Shown: positions 1 through 9,015, counted from the stretch's first letter. The stretch: 64,000 nt of DNA from Pseudovibrio brasiliensis (GCF_018282095.1 NZ_CP074126.1:186001-250000), one strand, 5' to 3'. Program-made: numbers and translations. Notes: generated from the sequence alone by a model not told the origin.

Positions 1-502
1 TTGGCTTTGCTTCGCCATTGTCGCCAGCAGGTGCCTGCTGTGCTGCTGCAGCCTGTGCCAGGTTCTGACGGTACAGAGCTGCAAAGTCGATTGGATCGAG
101 CAGCAGTGGAGGGAAGCCGCCATTGCGTGTGGTGTCTGCAAGAATGTTGCGAGCAAACGGGAACAGCATGCGTGGGCACTCGATCAGGATGAACGGGTGC
201 ATATGCTCCTGAGGAACACCGGTGATCTGGAATACGCCACCGTAAACGAGTTCAACAGCAAACAGAACCTGCTCAGGAGTGTTCGCTTTTGCGTTCAGGG
301 TAATAATTACTTCGAACTGGTCTTCGCCAATTGGGTTAGCACCAACGTTTACGTTGATGTCCAGCTTAGGCTGTTCACCTGGCTGAAGAGACTTCGGAGA
401 ATTTGGGTTTTCAAAGGACAGATCTTTAATGTACTGAGCCAGGATGTTCATACCTGGAGCAGCTGCTTCACCCTGTTCGCCAGCAGTATTAGCTTCACTC
501 AT
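1..502 (-). CDS. secB: Protein-export chaperone SecB (3' end outside window)
   Basis: SecB is a cytosolic tetrameric chaperone that keeps preproteins unfolded and hands them to SecA for Sec export. About 167 residues are visible from ATG at 502. They include the family hallmarks LSFENPNSP near residue 30, an IGEDQFEV strand segment, and the [17 protein letters not shown] stretch followed by [17 protein letters not shown]. The reading frame is still open at base 1, in an Ala/Gln-rich tail, so only the last few residues are missing. It is divergent from regB across a 230-base gap that must hold both promoters. Identification is firm from these motifs. Confidence 0.95.
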   Translation of the reverse strand, partial: MSEANTAGEQGEAAAPGMNILAQYIKDLSFENPNSPKSLQPGEQPKLDINVNVGANPIGEDQFEVIITLNAKANTPEQVLFAVELVYGGVFQITGVPQEHMHPFILIECPRMLFPFARNILADTTRNGGFPPLLLDPIDFAALYRQNLAQAAAAQQAPAGDNGEAKP

Positions 503-734
503 ATCGTTTTTCCCGTGTCGCAATAACAATCACTGGTACAACTCACTGTCACTCTTAAGTGTTTGTTTGCCGTACCTGCGCAACTAGATGGTTGGCTAGC
601 ATGCCCCAGAGGCGGATACAAGGCTATGCTAACATTTCAGCGGCAAAACAGCATAGTTCTGCCACATAACCCATTGGCAAGTGGATCACCTGTGATTTAT
701 GAAGGGCTTTTATGGCGTATTGGAGCAAGATTAA

Positions 735-2090
735 ATGATAAGCACACCGGAAGGGCAGTCGCGACTGTTAGACCCGCAGATCAAGCTGGATACGCTTGTC
801 CGTCTGCGTTGGTTGGCGGTAGCCGGACAAACTGTCTCTCTGTTGGTTGTGCACTACTTGCTCAACTTCCCTCTGCCAATTGGCTACAGCTACGTTCTGG
901 TCGCTGCCTCGGCTTGGCTCAATGTCATCCTGAAAATCCGCTGGCCATCCAGCACGCGCATCTCCAAAAACGCAGCAGCAGCTCAGCTGGCCTACGATAT
1001 CATCCAGCTCGGCGGCCTGTTCTACCTTACAGGTGGACTGGGCAACCCGTTCTGTTTCCTCATTCTTGCACCTGTTGTTGTCTCCGCAACCGCGCTGTCC
1101 TCCCGCAACACCATCATCCTTGGCGCGCTGGCTGGCGCAGTGGTAACGCTGCTCACCGCCTTCCACATGCCGCTGCCTTGGTACGATGGCACCCAGATCG
1201 ATTTGCCACCGCTGTACCTCGTCGGTGTCTGGTTCTCGCTCATGTGCTCCATGTTCTTCATGGCCACGTACTCCCTGCGCGTCGCAGAAGAAGCACGCCA
1301 GCTCTCTAACGCGCTGGCCGCCAGTGACATGGTTCTGGCGCACCAGAAGCACCTGTCCGCGCTGGATGGCCTTGCAACGGCCGCTGCGCACGAACTGGGA
1401 ACCCCGCTGGGCACAATCTACCTGACAGCAAAAGAGCTCTCCACGGAGTTTGAGAAGGGCGACCCGCTGCGTGAAGATGCTGAACTGGTTTATTCTCAGG
1501 CTGCCCGCTGCCGTGAGATCCTGAAGAAGCTCACCAGCCTCTCCAGTGACGCCGATCAGGTGTTCCAGCGCATGCCGATCTCCCTGTTGCTCTCCGACGT
1601 CTCAGAGCCTCACAGAGGCCTTGGTATCGAAATCAAGGTCAATGCTGAAGGGACCGGACCGGAGCCAGTGGGTGTTCGCGATGCGGCCATCAGCTACGGC
1701 CTCGGCAATCTGCTGGAAAACGCAGTAGACTTCGCGGAAACCACGGTTCTCTTTGAGGCGAAGTGGGATGAGAAGTTCGTCGAAATCTTCATCGTAGACG
1801 ATGGCCCGGGCTTCGCTCCGGAAGTTCTCGCTCGCATGGGCGAGCCATACGTCTCCAAACGCTCAGCGCCTGCTATCTCTGAGGACGGTGAAGAAGAGTT
1901 TGAAGATGAAGCAGAGCGACAGTCTGGCGGCGGCCTTGGTCTCGGCTTCTTCATCGCCAAAACATTGCTGGAGCGCTCAGGCGGAAGAGTGAATTTTCAT
2001 AATCGAAAAGATCCGGAGCACGGTGCCTTGGTCCATATTCGTTGGCTTCGTGAAACCATGGATCAGGGAGCGCAAACTCCAGAATCCTGA
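735..2090 (+). CDS. regB: Redox sensor histidine kinase RegB/ActS/PrrB
   Basis: Membrane kinase of 451 aa. In relatives it senses the redox state of the ubiquinone pool and phosphorylates RegA. The N-terminal half holds about six hydrophobic segments. The RegB heptapeptide GGLGNPF lies at residues 100-106; in the family this is the quinone-responsive loop. The H-box AAAHELGTPLG places the phospho-His at about 219. The redox-active cysteine context AARCREIL is kept at Cys259. ATPase motifs follow: the N-box GNLLENAV, DDGPGF, and GGGLGLGFF. It is followed 131 bases later by its partner regA. All signature residues are present, so it should be active. Known targets elsewhere are respiration, carbon and nitrogen genes; which genes here respond is not visible. 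Confidence 0.95.
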   Translation: MISTPEGQSRLLDPQIKLDTLVRLRWLAVAGQTVSLLVVHYLLNFPLPIGYSYVLVAASAWLNVILKIRWPSSTRISKNAAAAQLAYDIIQLGGLFYLTGGLGNPFCFLILAPVVVSATALSSRNTIILGALAGAVVTLLTAFHMPLPWYDGTQIDLPPLYLVGVWFSLMCSMFFMATYSLRVAEEARQLSNALAASDMVLAHQKHLSALDGLATAAAHELGTPLGTIYLTAKELSTEFEKGDPLREDAELVYSQAARCREILKKLTSLSSDADQVFQRMPISLLLSDVSEPHRGLGIEIKVNAEGTGPEPVGVRDAAISYGLGNLLENAVDFAETTVLFEAKWDEKFVEIFIVDDGPGFAPEVLARMGEPYVSKRSAPAISEDGEEEFEDEAERQSGGGLGLGFFIAKTLLERSGGRVNFHNRKDPEHGALVHIRWLRETMDQGAQTPES

Positions 2091-2221
2091 GAGTAAATCT
2101 CTAGGTATCCTAGTAAAAATACTTTAGCGAAATCTGGCTATAAAAGCCGTTGGGAACTTCCCTTAACTGAAAAATATACTAAAGTGGCCTGTGAATACCG
2201 TAGATTAATCGGACCTGCAAA

Positions 2222-2767
2222 ATGACAGAACCAGAAGTTGCACCTCTTGGACGCCTTCTAATCGTTGATGACGATCGTGCTTTCCAGCAGCGCTTGGAAC
2301 GTGCGATGCAGAAACGGGGTTTCCACACGGAAACCGCAGATGGTGTTAGAGAAGCGCTGAGTAAAGTTGCAGCACAGGCACCTGATTATGCTGTCGTAGA
2401 CATGCGCCTTGAAGATGGCAGCGGTCTGGACGTGGTTGAAGCCATCCGCATGAAAAAGCCGGACGCGCGCGCAATCATCCTGACCGGCTATGGCAACATC
2501 GCAACCGCTGTAACTGCCGTAAAACTTGGCGCGATTGACTATCTCGCGAAACCAGCTGATGCCGATGATATTCTGGCAGCGCTGACCCGCCGTCCAAACG
2601 ACAAAGCTCCGCCACCAGAAAACCCAATGTCCGCTGACCGGGTTCGTTGGGAGCATATTCAGCGCGTCTACGAACTGTGTGACCGCAACGTTTCAGAGAC
2701 AGCCCGTCGCCTGAACATGCACCGCAGAACGCTGCAGCGTATCCTGGCAAAGCGCGCACCGCGCTAA
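2222..2767 (+). CDS. regA: Redox response regulator RegA/ActR/PrrA
   Basis: Response regulator of 181 aa and cognate partner of the upstream RegB. The receiver domain shows the acidic pocket VDDD (15-18), phospho-acceptor Asp60 in VVDMRLEDGSG, Thr88 in LTGYG and Lys110 in YLAKP. A proline-rich linker (PPPENP) leads to a Fis-type helix-turn-helix, NVSETARRLNMHRRTLQRIL, as in all RegA proteins. The ATG at 2222 is preceded by a weak Shine-Dalgarno sequence. It sits in the classic regB-regA order, although here they run in the same direction with a 131-base gap that may carry its own promoter. A rho-independent terminator follows. Confidence 0.95.
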   Translation: MTEPEVAPLGRLLIVDDDRAFQQRLERAMQKRGFHTETADGVREALSKVAAQAPDYAVVDMRLEDGSGLDVVEAIRMKKPDARAIILTGYGNIATAVTAVKLGAIDYLAKPADADDILAALTRRPNDKAPPPENPMSADRVRWEHIQRVYELCDRNVSETARRLNMHRRTLQRILAKRAPR

Positions 2768-2792
2768 CCCGGAACTTACTGCTAAAAACACA

Positions 2793-2822
2793 AAAGCGCG
2801 GCCCAAACCGCGCTTTAATTTT
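2793..2822 (+). terminator. Rho-independent terminator after regA
   Basis: A perfect 9-bp stem (AAAGCGCGG at 2793-2801, CCGCGCTTT at 2808-2816) with a 6-base loop, followed by an AT-rich tract. It lies 25 bases after the regA stop and between convergent genes, so it may serve both strands. Confidence 0.85.
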
Positions 2823-2849
2823 GTCTGCATGTAGTAAGTTGAGAAGGCT

Positions 2850-3488
2850 TTAGCTCTTCTCTTCGCTCTCAAGGCTATGCTTCTGGATCAGCGGCAACTG
2901 CATCATGGTGAAAACCATGGTGATCGGCATGAAACCAAAGACTTTGAAGTCTACCCAGAAGTCCGTTGAGAAGTTGCGCCAGACAAACTCGTTGATCAGC
3001 GCCAGTACAAGGAAGAACACGCCCCAGCGCATGGTCAGCTTCCGCCAGCCTTCCGCATCCAGCTTAAAGGCGCTGTCAAACACATAACCCAGCAGAGACT
3101 TACCGAAGAACAAGCCACCCAGCAGAATAGACCCAAACAGGGTATTCACGATGGTTGGCTTGAGCTTGATGAACAGCTCATCCTGCAGATACAGCGTCAA
3201 CGCGCCAAACACGAGCACCACCACACCAGAAACCAGCGGCATCACCGGCAGATGACGGGTGAGAATGTAGGAAACGGTGAGGGAGATGGAGATCGCAACC
3301 ATAAAGGCAGCTGTTGCAATAAAAATCGGCTGCCCGAGAGAACCCAATGCAGGGAACAATTCTGCAAGCTGTTCGCCTCTGGAGTTGGCGATGAAGAAAA
3401 CGCCCAATGGACCGAGCTCAAGGGCCAGCTTCAAGAGTGGAGAAGGTTCCTGGCGCTCAGTGGTTTGCGTAGAGCGTTCTGAATTCAT
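2850..3488 (-). CDS. Inner-membrane-spanning septation protein A (YciB/IspZ family)
   Basis: Polytopic inner-membrane protein of 212 aa. YciB family members affect cell-envelope integrity and septation; their biochemical activity is not settled. About five to six membrane segments are evident, with the family motifs [10 protein letters not shown] near the N-terminus, [18 protein letters not shown], and [18 protein letters not shown] near the C-terminus. The chosen start is the ATG at 3488, with AAAAGGAAG upstream; a longer reading would need TTG at 3494. It is convergent with regA and shares the terminator region. Family assignment is firm, precise function is not. Confidence 0.9.
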   Translation of the reverse strand: MNSERSTQTTERQEPSPLLKLALELGPLGVFFIANSRGEQLAELFPALGSLGQPIFIATAAFMVAISISLTVSYILTRHLPVMPLVSGVVVLVFGALTLYLQDELFIKLKPTIVNTLFGSILLGGLFFGKSLLGYVFDSAFKLDAEGWRKLTMRWGVFFLVLALINEFVWRNFSTDFWVDFKVFGFMPITMVFTMMQLPLIQKHSLESEEKS

Positions 3489-3635
3489 CTGCAAAGGCTT
3501 CCTTTTGTTGCTTTTCTCCCGACCTGAGAGATTTAAGCAGCAATTTTGCTATTAAAAGGGCAATTAAGAGTGAAATTGCAAAATCGTCAAGTTTAATGGC
3601 ACCGATTGGGCCGTTTTGCGCCCCGAAAGCCTTAA

Positions 3636-4004
3636 TTACGCTTTACCCCATACGAGCACAGGCTCACGTTTGTCCGTTCCATCTCCACTCAAGATGGACT
3701 TCGCTTTTGCTGCTTGCTGCAAAAGCATGCCTACGAAAACATCAACTCTTTGGCCAGACATACGTTCGTTAATTTCCGTTAGGTTGATACCTCGACCACT
3801 TGCGCCACTTGATCCATAGTTGGCTTTTAATGTCTCTGCTTGATTGATGATCTCAGTCAATATCCGCAGCGGGTATCGGATGTTGCGCGATTGGCAATAC
3901 GATGCGATGTGGATTGGAGAGAAATCACAAGCGTCAAGGCCACAGCATTCAATTTCGCAAATGTTAGCGCAATATCTTGGTAGGGATGCTAGATGATCTT
4001 CCAT
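3636..4004 (-). CDS. Hypothetical protein, cysteine-rich N-terminus
   Basis: A 122-aa soluble protein with no signal peptide or membrane segment. The N-terminal third holds four cysteines in an unusual run (CANICEIECCGLDACDFSP), then a helical middle and a Gly/Ser stretch. The CCGLDACDFSP motif resembles small uncharacterised DUF6331-type proteins; that is recollection and not checked. The surrounding DNA is more AT-rich than the neighbours and no good Shine-Dalgarno sequence precedes the ATG, so the gene call is probable but not certain. It is isolated, with promoter-length gaps on both sides. No function can be given. Confidence 0.6.
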   Translation of the reverse strand: MEDHLASLPRYCANICEIECCGLDACDFSPIHIASYCQSRNIRYPLRILTEIINQAETLKANYGSSGASGRGINLTEINERMSGQRVDVFVGMLLQQAAKAKSILSGDGTDKREPVLVWGKA

Positions 4005-4280
4005 TGTCTTAAATGCTTAATTTTTATGGTTATCGTATTGTGAGTTTAAATCGCGCTTTTGTTCTTCTTCGCTATAAATCGGTTGAGCATTCTGATGGTT
4101 TGATACCTCTTCATAAAAATTGCGCAACTGACTTAGTTGTTTTGATCTAAGGGTACTTGGCAGAGCGTTTGCCCTTCAACCTTAAACATAATCCCGGTAA
4201 TTCTAAACACTAGAATTTCATTTCGTCCGCAACTCCTGAATGAGTTATGCTCTATGCAGGTGGGAAATCTGGAAACGATA

Positions 4281-4769
4281 ATGTTTAAAGGTCTTTCTAA
4301 AATGGCTGTTATTGCAATTCTTCTGGTGGCTCTTGTGGTCGGTGTCACGGTAAAGCTTATCTGGCAAAACTCCAAAGTGCCGGAATATGTCGGCGTTCAT
4401 GATGGGCAGTTTGCGCCGCTTCCGAATTCCCCCAATGCCGTCTCCTCTCAAGCGCAGGATGCCTCCCGCCATGTAGAGCCGCTGCCCATGCTCTCCACAT
4501 TTGGCGCAACGCAGGCAGCCCTCACCAACACGCTGGAGGAGATGGGCAAGAACAAGATCAGCAAGGTGGATGGACCTTACCTCCATGCCGTCTTTACAAG
4601 CGCTCAGATGGGTTACAACGATGATGTGGAGCTCTGGATTGATGAGCAGGACAGCGTCGTGCACTACCGCTCCCAATCCCGCGTTGGCTACAGCGATATG
4701 GGCGCCAATCGAGCCCGCTACGACCGCTTTCGCAACATTTACTCCACTTTTGCAGACGGCGAGAATTGA
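4281..4769 (+). CDS. DUF1499 family membrane-anchored protein
   Basis: Protein of 162 aa with one N-terminal membrane anchor (about residues 7-26), then a periplasmic or lumen-side domain. The C-terminal half has the DUF1499 signature: a DVELWIDEQDSVVHYRSQSR strand pair followed by RVGYSDMGANRARYDRFR. Family function is unknown; members occur widely in proteobacteria and plastids. The start is taken at ATG 4281 (GGAAACGATA before it), because the upstream in-frame codons at 4254 have no ribosome site. It is a single gene convergent with the methyltransferase. Confidence 0.8.
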   Translation: MFKGLSKMAVIAILLVALVVGVTVKLIWQNSKVPEYVGVHDGQFAPLPNSPNAVSSQAQDASRHVEPLPMLSTFGATQAALTNTLEEMGKNKISKVDGPYLHAVFTSAQMGYNDDVELWIDEQDSVVHYRSQSRVGYSDMGANRARYDRFRNIYSTFADGEN

Positions 4770-4912
4770 CTCAGAGGCAACTAACACACCTGTGAGTGTC
4801 GTTGAGTCAATATCCCTTTGAAATGACTCATGATTTCACGAGTTAGGGCAGGGCAGAACTGACTCAGCGGGAGATAAACCGCAGAAACCCCGAGACTCAC
4901 AAATCTGTAAGT

Positions 4913-4937
4913 TGCCAAAGAGTCTGAGGCAACTTCA
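4913..4937. other. Inverted repeat / possible terminator between convergent genes
   Basis: An 8-bp perfect stem, AAGTTGCC with GGCAACTT, and an 11-base loop lie about ten bases past the methyltransferase stop. No T-run follows on either strand, so termination is only possible. The loop sequence GAGTCTGAGGCAAC is similar to GACTCAGAGGCAAC at 4770, just after the stop of the convergent gene, giving two related copies at the two gene ends. Confidence 0.45.
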
Positions 4938-4946
4938 GTCTACCAT

Positions 4947-5654
4947 TCATTTGCTACAGTGACTTTGGCATTTGAGAAAGATGAAACTCGGGTTCTTCTG
5001 CAGCTTCTCATAATGGACTGGAGATTTTTCCTTCATCTCAGCTGCTGGCATCCCTTCGCGCAGATCAACGACGCACATTCCGGCACTGGAAAGCCACCCA
5101 AACAGCATGGAGAGCGGGCGGCGATAAAAACTCACCTTCACCGGCATGCCAATGGTGTTCCACTCCTCCGTCACATGCTCCTGACGCAGGTAGCTGCCAC
5201 TTGGAGAGCACTGGGCATCCACCAGGGGATGGTGGGTTGAGAACACGAAATAACCACCCGGCTTCAGCACCTTGCCAATGTCGGAAAAGAGCTTCCCCAG
5301 ATCTTCAATGTAATGGATCATCAGCGGGCAAATCACGATATCAAACGTGCCCTCCAGCTTGTCCGGCAATCCGTCGGAAAGGTCAGAGGTGTAGCACTTC
5401 ACGTTGTCGTCCAGCTTCTCTTTCACAAGCTTCAGCATCTGTTCGGACTCATCAATGCAGGTCACATCCGCGCCGTGGTCATACAAAAACTGTGCGTACA
5501 CCCCTGGCCCGCAACCCAGATCAAGAACCTTCAGCCCTTGCAGCGGAGGTAGCATGCCAAGCAGCGTTGGCCGCTCCAAAAGAGCGTTGTAGATGTTCTC
5601 CTGAATGGCCTCATCATATTGCTCGGCAAATTCGCTATACAAACGAGATGTCAT
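4947..5654 (-). CDS. Class I SAM-dependent methyltransferase
   Basis: Soluble protein of 235 aa with a Rossmann methyltransferase fold. Motif I is VLDLGCGPGVYAQFL (about residues 43-57), followed by an acidic end of strand 2 (CIDESEQML), the motif IV region FDIVICPLMIHYIEDL, and the post-motif LKPGGYFVFSTHHPL. This arrangement matches small-molecule methyltransferases of the UbiE/Methyltransf_11 type. The substrate cannot be told from sequence. The ATG at 5654 starts it. The gene is monocistronic, and the next gene upstream belongs to the separate ABC operon. Confidence 0.85.
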   Translation of the reverse strand: MTSRLYSEFAEQYDEAIQENIYNALLERPTLLGMLPPLQGLKVLDLGCGPGVYAQFLYDHGADVTCIDESEQMLKLVKEKLDDNVKCYTSDLSDGLPDKLEGTFDIVICPLMIHYIEDLGKLFSDIGKVLKPGGYFVFSTHHPLVDAQCSPSGSYLRQEHVTEEWNTIGMPVKVSFYRRPLSMLFGWLSSAGMCVVDLREGMPAAEMKEKSPVHYEKLQKNPSFIFLKCQSHCSK

Positions 5655-5910
5655 TCACGCACTCCGCATCAAACACATGTTCCCGAAACAGACCTCTGAT
5701 CGTCACCTAGGAATATGCGACAAAACAATAATTATAAGCAGACGGAACCAACTGGAATAAAGGCAAATACCCTTCAAAACCTGTGTTTCTGTCATGCTGC
5801 CAGAGTGGCCTTGTATGAGTCTAACCAGAAAAAACTGTGTCGTGATGGCGGCAAGCTCAAGCTCATATCACAGCGATAACGAGGTGCCTCAACCTTTGAA
5901 AAACGGCGGA

Positions 5911-6966
5911 CTACCGCTTTTCCCGCAAAAGCCAGATAAAGAAAATGCCGCCAATCAATCCGGTAATGATGCCAATGGGCATGTCTTCCGGCTTCATCAG
6001 GGTACGCGCAACAACATCAGCGAGCAGCAGGAATACTGCGCCAAACAGAGCTGAAACGGGGATCAGGCGCCGATAATCACCGCCAACAAACAACCGCACG
6101 ATATGAGGCACCATAAGCCCCACAAACCCGATCATGCCGGAAAACGCCACCATAACGCCGGTGATCAATGCGCCAATCACAAAGGTTTCCAGCCGGAATG
6201 TGGCAACAGAGATGCCAAGCGTGGTGGCCGTCTCATCCCCAATTGTCATGGCATTGAAATGTCCGGCACGCAGCCACAGCCACAGCCCACAAAGCGCCAG
6301 TACCACCAGCGGATAGATAAGATGTTCCCATTGCGCCAGACCCAATCCGCCCAGCATCCAGTAAACCACGGTGTGCGTGGCGCGCGGGTCCGCCAGAAAG
6401 ATGAGAATGTTCGCACCCGCCATCAGCACAAAGCTCACTGCCACACCGGTCAGCACCAGACGGTCAGCACTGGTCGCACTGGTGAACTTGGCAACACCAA
6501 TCACCAGCAGTGTTGCTCCAAGTGAGCCCAGAAAAGCCAACAAAGGCACGGTAAGCATCCCTAAAAATAGCCCCGTATGCAGCAGAGCCAGAACGGCCCC
6601 GAACGCACCACCAGCAGAGATGCCGATCAGATGTGGGTCCGCCAACGGGTTGCGGGTTACGGACTGGAGACAGGCCCCCACAATGGAAAGCCCGGCCCCC
6701 ACCATAATCGCCAGCAGCGCACGGGGCAGGCGGATCTGCCAGAGAATGTTCTCCCGGCCCAACGACCAGCTCGGCTCCACCAACCCGGGCACCAGTTTAT
6801 TGACGAGAACACCCCAGACCGTCTCCATGGAAACAGAAACCGCGCCAACGGAGACAGCAAGGCAAACAGAAAGAACCAGCGCAGCCAATCCCACGCAACA
6901 GATCTGCAGCAAATGATGAGAAGAGCCCTCTTTCGGAGCTACGACAACGCCGGTTCCTTCGCTCAT
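5911..6966 (-). CDS. btuC: FecCD/BtuC-type ABC transporter permease
   Basis: Permease of 351 aa with about nine to ten membrane segments, in the FecCD family that imports B12, haem or ferric siderophores. Family motifs seen include RLPRALLAIMVGAGLSIVGA (near residue 90), the following TRNPLADPHLIGIS segment, and GMIGFVGLMVPHIVRLFVG near the C-terminus, which forms the coupling helix to the ATPase. ATG 6966 is chosen because it lies two bases from the stop of the upstream binding-protein gene. It is the last gene of a three-gene unit. The riboswitch upstream argues for cobalamin or a corrinoid as substrate; the permease alone cannot show that. Confidence 0.85.
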   Translation of the reverse strand: MSEGTGVVVAPKEGSSHHLLQICCVGLAALVLSVCLAVSVGAVSVSMETVWGVLVNKLVPGLVEPSWSLGRENILWQIRLPRALLAIMVGAGLSIVGACLQSVTRNPLADPHLIGISAGGAFGAVLALLHTGLFLGMLTVPLLAFLGSLGATLLVIGVAKFTSATSADRLVLTGVAVSFVLMAGANILIFLADPRATHTVVYWMLGGLGLAQWEHLIYPLVVLALCGLWLWLRAGHFNAMTIGDETATTLGISVATFRLETFVIGALITGVMVAFSGMIGFVGLMVPHIVRLFVGGDYRRLIPVSALFGAVFLLLADVVARTLMKPEDMPIGIITGLIGGIFFIWLLREKR

Positions 6967-6967
6967 T

Positions 6968-7906
6968 TTAGTTCCCCCAGAACGCTGCAGCGAGCTTCTT
7001 GATCGCCTTGATGTTCCTTGGTCCCGGTGTTGCCTCGGCATACTCCAGCGTCACAAACCGGTCATGCTTCACCGCATCCAGATCCGCAAAAGCTGGGTTG
7101 GTGAGCATGAACTCACGCTTCTGCTCAGCGGTCACCTCGCCATAGTTGACGATTACGATCATCTCCGGGTTGGCCTCAACAACGGCTTCCCAGTTCACCC
7201 GTGCCCAGCTCTTCTCCAGTGTATCCATCACGTTGGAGCCACCTGCTGCTTCAATCATCGCCGTCGGCATTGCATAACGACCGGCAGTGAATGGAGAGGC
7301 TTCACCACTGTCATAAACAAACACGCGCAGTGGTGTGTCAGAGGTTTTCAGGCCAGCTCTAAACTGCGTCAGCTCATCACGATAAGATTGCACCAGCGCT
7401 TCTGCCCGCGCCTCTACACCAAAGATGCGGCCAAGGTTCAGAAGATCATTGTACATGTCATCAATGGAAACCTTAGGCTTCTCGCCAAGATGGATGCAGC
7501 TTTCCGTCAGCTCGTAAACCTTGATGCCAAACGGCTCCAGTGTTTCCGGCGTCACCTCACCGCCAACCTTCATACCGTAGTTCCAGCCGGCGAAATAGAA
7601 GTCCGCATCAGCGCCAATCAGCACTTCCTTGCTCGGATACTTCGGGGAGAGTTCCGGCAACACAGCCACTTTGTCGGTCAGCTCCGCATCCAGCGTCCTC
7701 CAGCCAGAAACACCGGTGTAACCCACCATGTTTTCCTGCAGCTCCAGTGCCAGCATCATTTCTGTCAGGTTGGAGTCGTTGGAAACGGCCCGTTGCGGAA
7801 CACCATCAAACTCCACAGTGCGGTTACAGCTTTGTACGGAAACCTCTGCCAATGCCGCAGAAGAAGAAAGCAGGCCAACAGCCAGCGCCAAACCAAAGTT
7901 TTTCAT
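6968..7906 (-). CDS. btuF: Periplasmic corrinoid/iron-chelate-binding protein (BtuF/FepB type)
   Basis: Protein of 312 aa with a signal peptide (MKNFGLALAVGLLSSSAALA, cleavage about residue 20) and a two-lobed binding domain of the periplasmic-binding type II fold. Recognisable parts are the N-lobe start RTVEFDGVPQRAVSNDSNLTE, the hinge helix region around residues 140-180, and the C-lobe NWEAVVEANPEMIVIVNYGE followed by NPAFADLDAVKHDRFV. It captures ligand for the BtuC-like permease. The next gene starts two bases from its stop, and the ATPase gene lies 11 bases upstream of its start. Ligand is inferred from the riboswitch; ferric-siderophore binding is the alternative. Confidence 0.82.
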   Translation of the reverse strand: MKNFGLALAVGLLSSSAALAEVSVQSCNRTVEFDGVPQRAVSNDSNLTEMMLALELQENMVGYTGVSGWRTLDAELTDKVAVLPELSPKYPSKEVLIGADADFYFAGWNYGMKVGGEVTPETLEPFGIKVYELTESCIHLGEKPKVSIDDMYNDLLNLGRIFGVEARAEALVQSYRDELTQFRAGLKTSDTPLRVFVYDSGEASPFTAGRYAMPTAMIEAAGGSNVMDTLEKSWARVNWEAVVEANPEMIVIVNYGEVTAEQKREFMLTNPAFADLDAVKHDRFVTLEYAEATPGPRNIKAIKKLAAAFWGN

Positions 7907-7917
7907 GAAAACAGTCC

Positions 7918-8700
7918 TTAAGAATGAAGATCGAATGTCAGAAGAGATTGTTGCCGGTCCATCAGCTGGTCACGCGTCGTCCGCACCTGAAACGCTTGGG
8001 AAACAAGGGCAGGGGAGAGGATCTGCTCCGGAGCCCCAAAACCCAGCATCTGCCCGTGGTCCAGCAGCAGGATCTGATCACACACCTGCGCCGCCATGTT
8101 CAGGTCGTGCAAACTGGTGATGATCGTCAGATCCAGCTCTTCAATCAGCTTCAGAATTTCCAGCTGATGGCGAATATCCAGGTGGTTGGTCGGCTCATCC
8201 AATATGAGCAGCTCCGGCTCCTGCGCCAAAGCCCGTGCCACCATCACCCGCTGGCGTTCCCCACCAGAAAGCGTGCCGAACAACCGCCCGGCCAGCCCAT
8301 CCAGCTGCAAAGCATGGATCGCACGGTCCACCACCTGCCGGTCATGTTCGCCAGAAGCCGCCAGCCCGCTGCGATAAGGCGTCCGCCCCAGCTCCACAAT
8401 CTCGCGCACCCTGAGAGCAAAATCTGTCGGCTGCTCCTGCAGCACCGCTGCCACCCGCTGCGCCGTTGCACGGGCTGAAAGAGACCAGATGTCATCGCCA
8501 CCAACGCAAATCTGCCCGCTCATCGGCTTGTTGAAACGATAAAGCAGCCGCAGCAATGTGGACTTACCAGCCCCGTTCGCACCTACAACACCAAGGGTTT
8601 GCCCCGCCGCCAGCTCAAAGCTCAGCGGTTTCAGAACAAGCGCGCTCTTACGATCAGGCGCCCAGGATACCTCGCGAACGGATACAAAAGCCGCACTCAT
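7918..8700 (-). CDS. btuD: ABC transporter ATP-binding protein (BtuD/FecE type)
   Basis: ATPase of 260 aa, first gene of the transporter operon. Walker A is GANGAGKST (about residues 40-48), the Q-loop lies in VLQEQPTDF, the signature is LSGGERQRVMVARAL, Walker B is LLILDEPTNHLD and the H-loop is in TSLHDLN. The C-terminal extension with LVSQAFQV is typical of the FecE/HmuV/BtuD group. ATG 8700 has AAGGAT in front. Gene order ATPase, binding protein, permease is compact. A perfect palindrome lies 118 bases before the start, and a cobalamin riboswitch lies about 350 bases before it on the same strand. Confidence 0.88.
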   Translation of the reverse strand: MSAAFVSVREVSWAPDRKSALVLKPLSFELAAGQTLGVVGANGAGKSTLLRLLYRFNKPMSGQICVGGDDIWSLSARATAQRVAAVLQEQPTDFALRVREIVELGRTPYRSGLAASGEHDRQVVDRAIHALQLDGLAGRLFGTLSGGERQRVMVARALAQEPELLILDEPTNHLDIRHQLEILKLIEELDLTIITSLHDLNMAAQVCDQILLLDHGQMLGFGAPEQILSPALVSQAFQVRTTRDQLMDRQQSLLTFDLHS

Positions 8701-8817
8701 GACAACGTATCCTTACGCCATCCAGCACTGGCCGGATAGCCCAAACCGTTCATATGAAAAGAAACAGGATCCAGCATTCAACCACCCCACCTGAGTGAAA
8801 CGCTACATAGCTATGAA

Positions 8818-8837
8818 TGTAACGTTATAACGTTACA
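8818..8837. promoter_or_regulatory. Perfect 20-bp palindrome, Zur-like operator candidate
   Basis: TGTAACGTTATAACGTTACA is a perfect dyad. Its GTTATAAC core is the hallmark of zinc-uptake-regulator (Zur) boxes in proteobacteria, in which the flanking arms usually read ATG/CAT. It sits 118 bases before the ATPase start and downstream of the cobalamin riboswitch, so it could govern an internal promoter for the ABC operon. The palindrome is seen directly; binding by Zur or another Fur-family protein is inference. Confidence 0.5.
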
Positions 8838-8919
8838 TCACTTGTCGAATCCAGAAGTAAAAGTCAAGCGCATGCGTGCGCAGACCATCAGTGGCTCGCA
8901 AAATGGTCCGGGATAAAGT

Positions 8920-9015
8920 TTAGTTTGTGAGGAAAATGGTCTCATAACGCCCTCCGCGCAACGGCAGGGGCAAACAGAAACCGGATATGTGAGAGGCTTG
9001 CGCCAATGCAACCAT
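8920..9015 (-). CDS. Possible 31-codon ORF translated from the riboswitch leader
   Basis: The ATG at 9015 follows a very strong ribosome site, GGAGGAGG, and opens a 31-codon frame starting MVALAQASHISGF and ending in TAA at 8920. The ribosome site overlaps the 3' arm of a GC-rich hairpin (CCGGG...CCCGG) directly behind the B12 box, the usual place for a translational expression platform. The peptide has no recognised family. It may be a regulatory leader peptide or the remnant of a lost gene. Coding status rests on the ribosome site and position only. Confidence 0.35.
   Translation of the reverse strand: MVALAQASHISGFCLPLPLRGGRYETIFLTN

Noticed and set aside
5794-6054. Plus-strand frame over the end of btuC
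   Set aside because: Overlaps a clear permease gene on the other strand and lacks protein-like composition.
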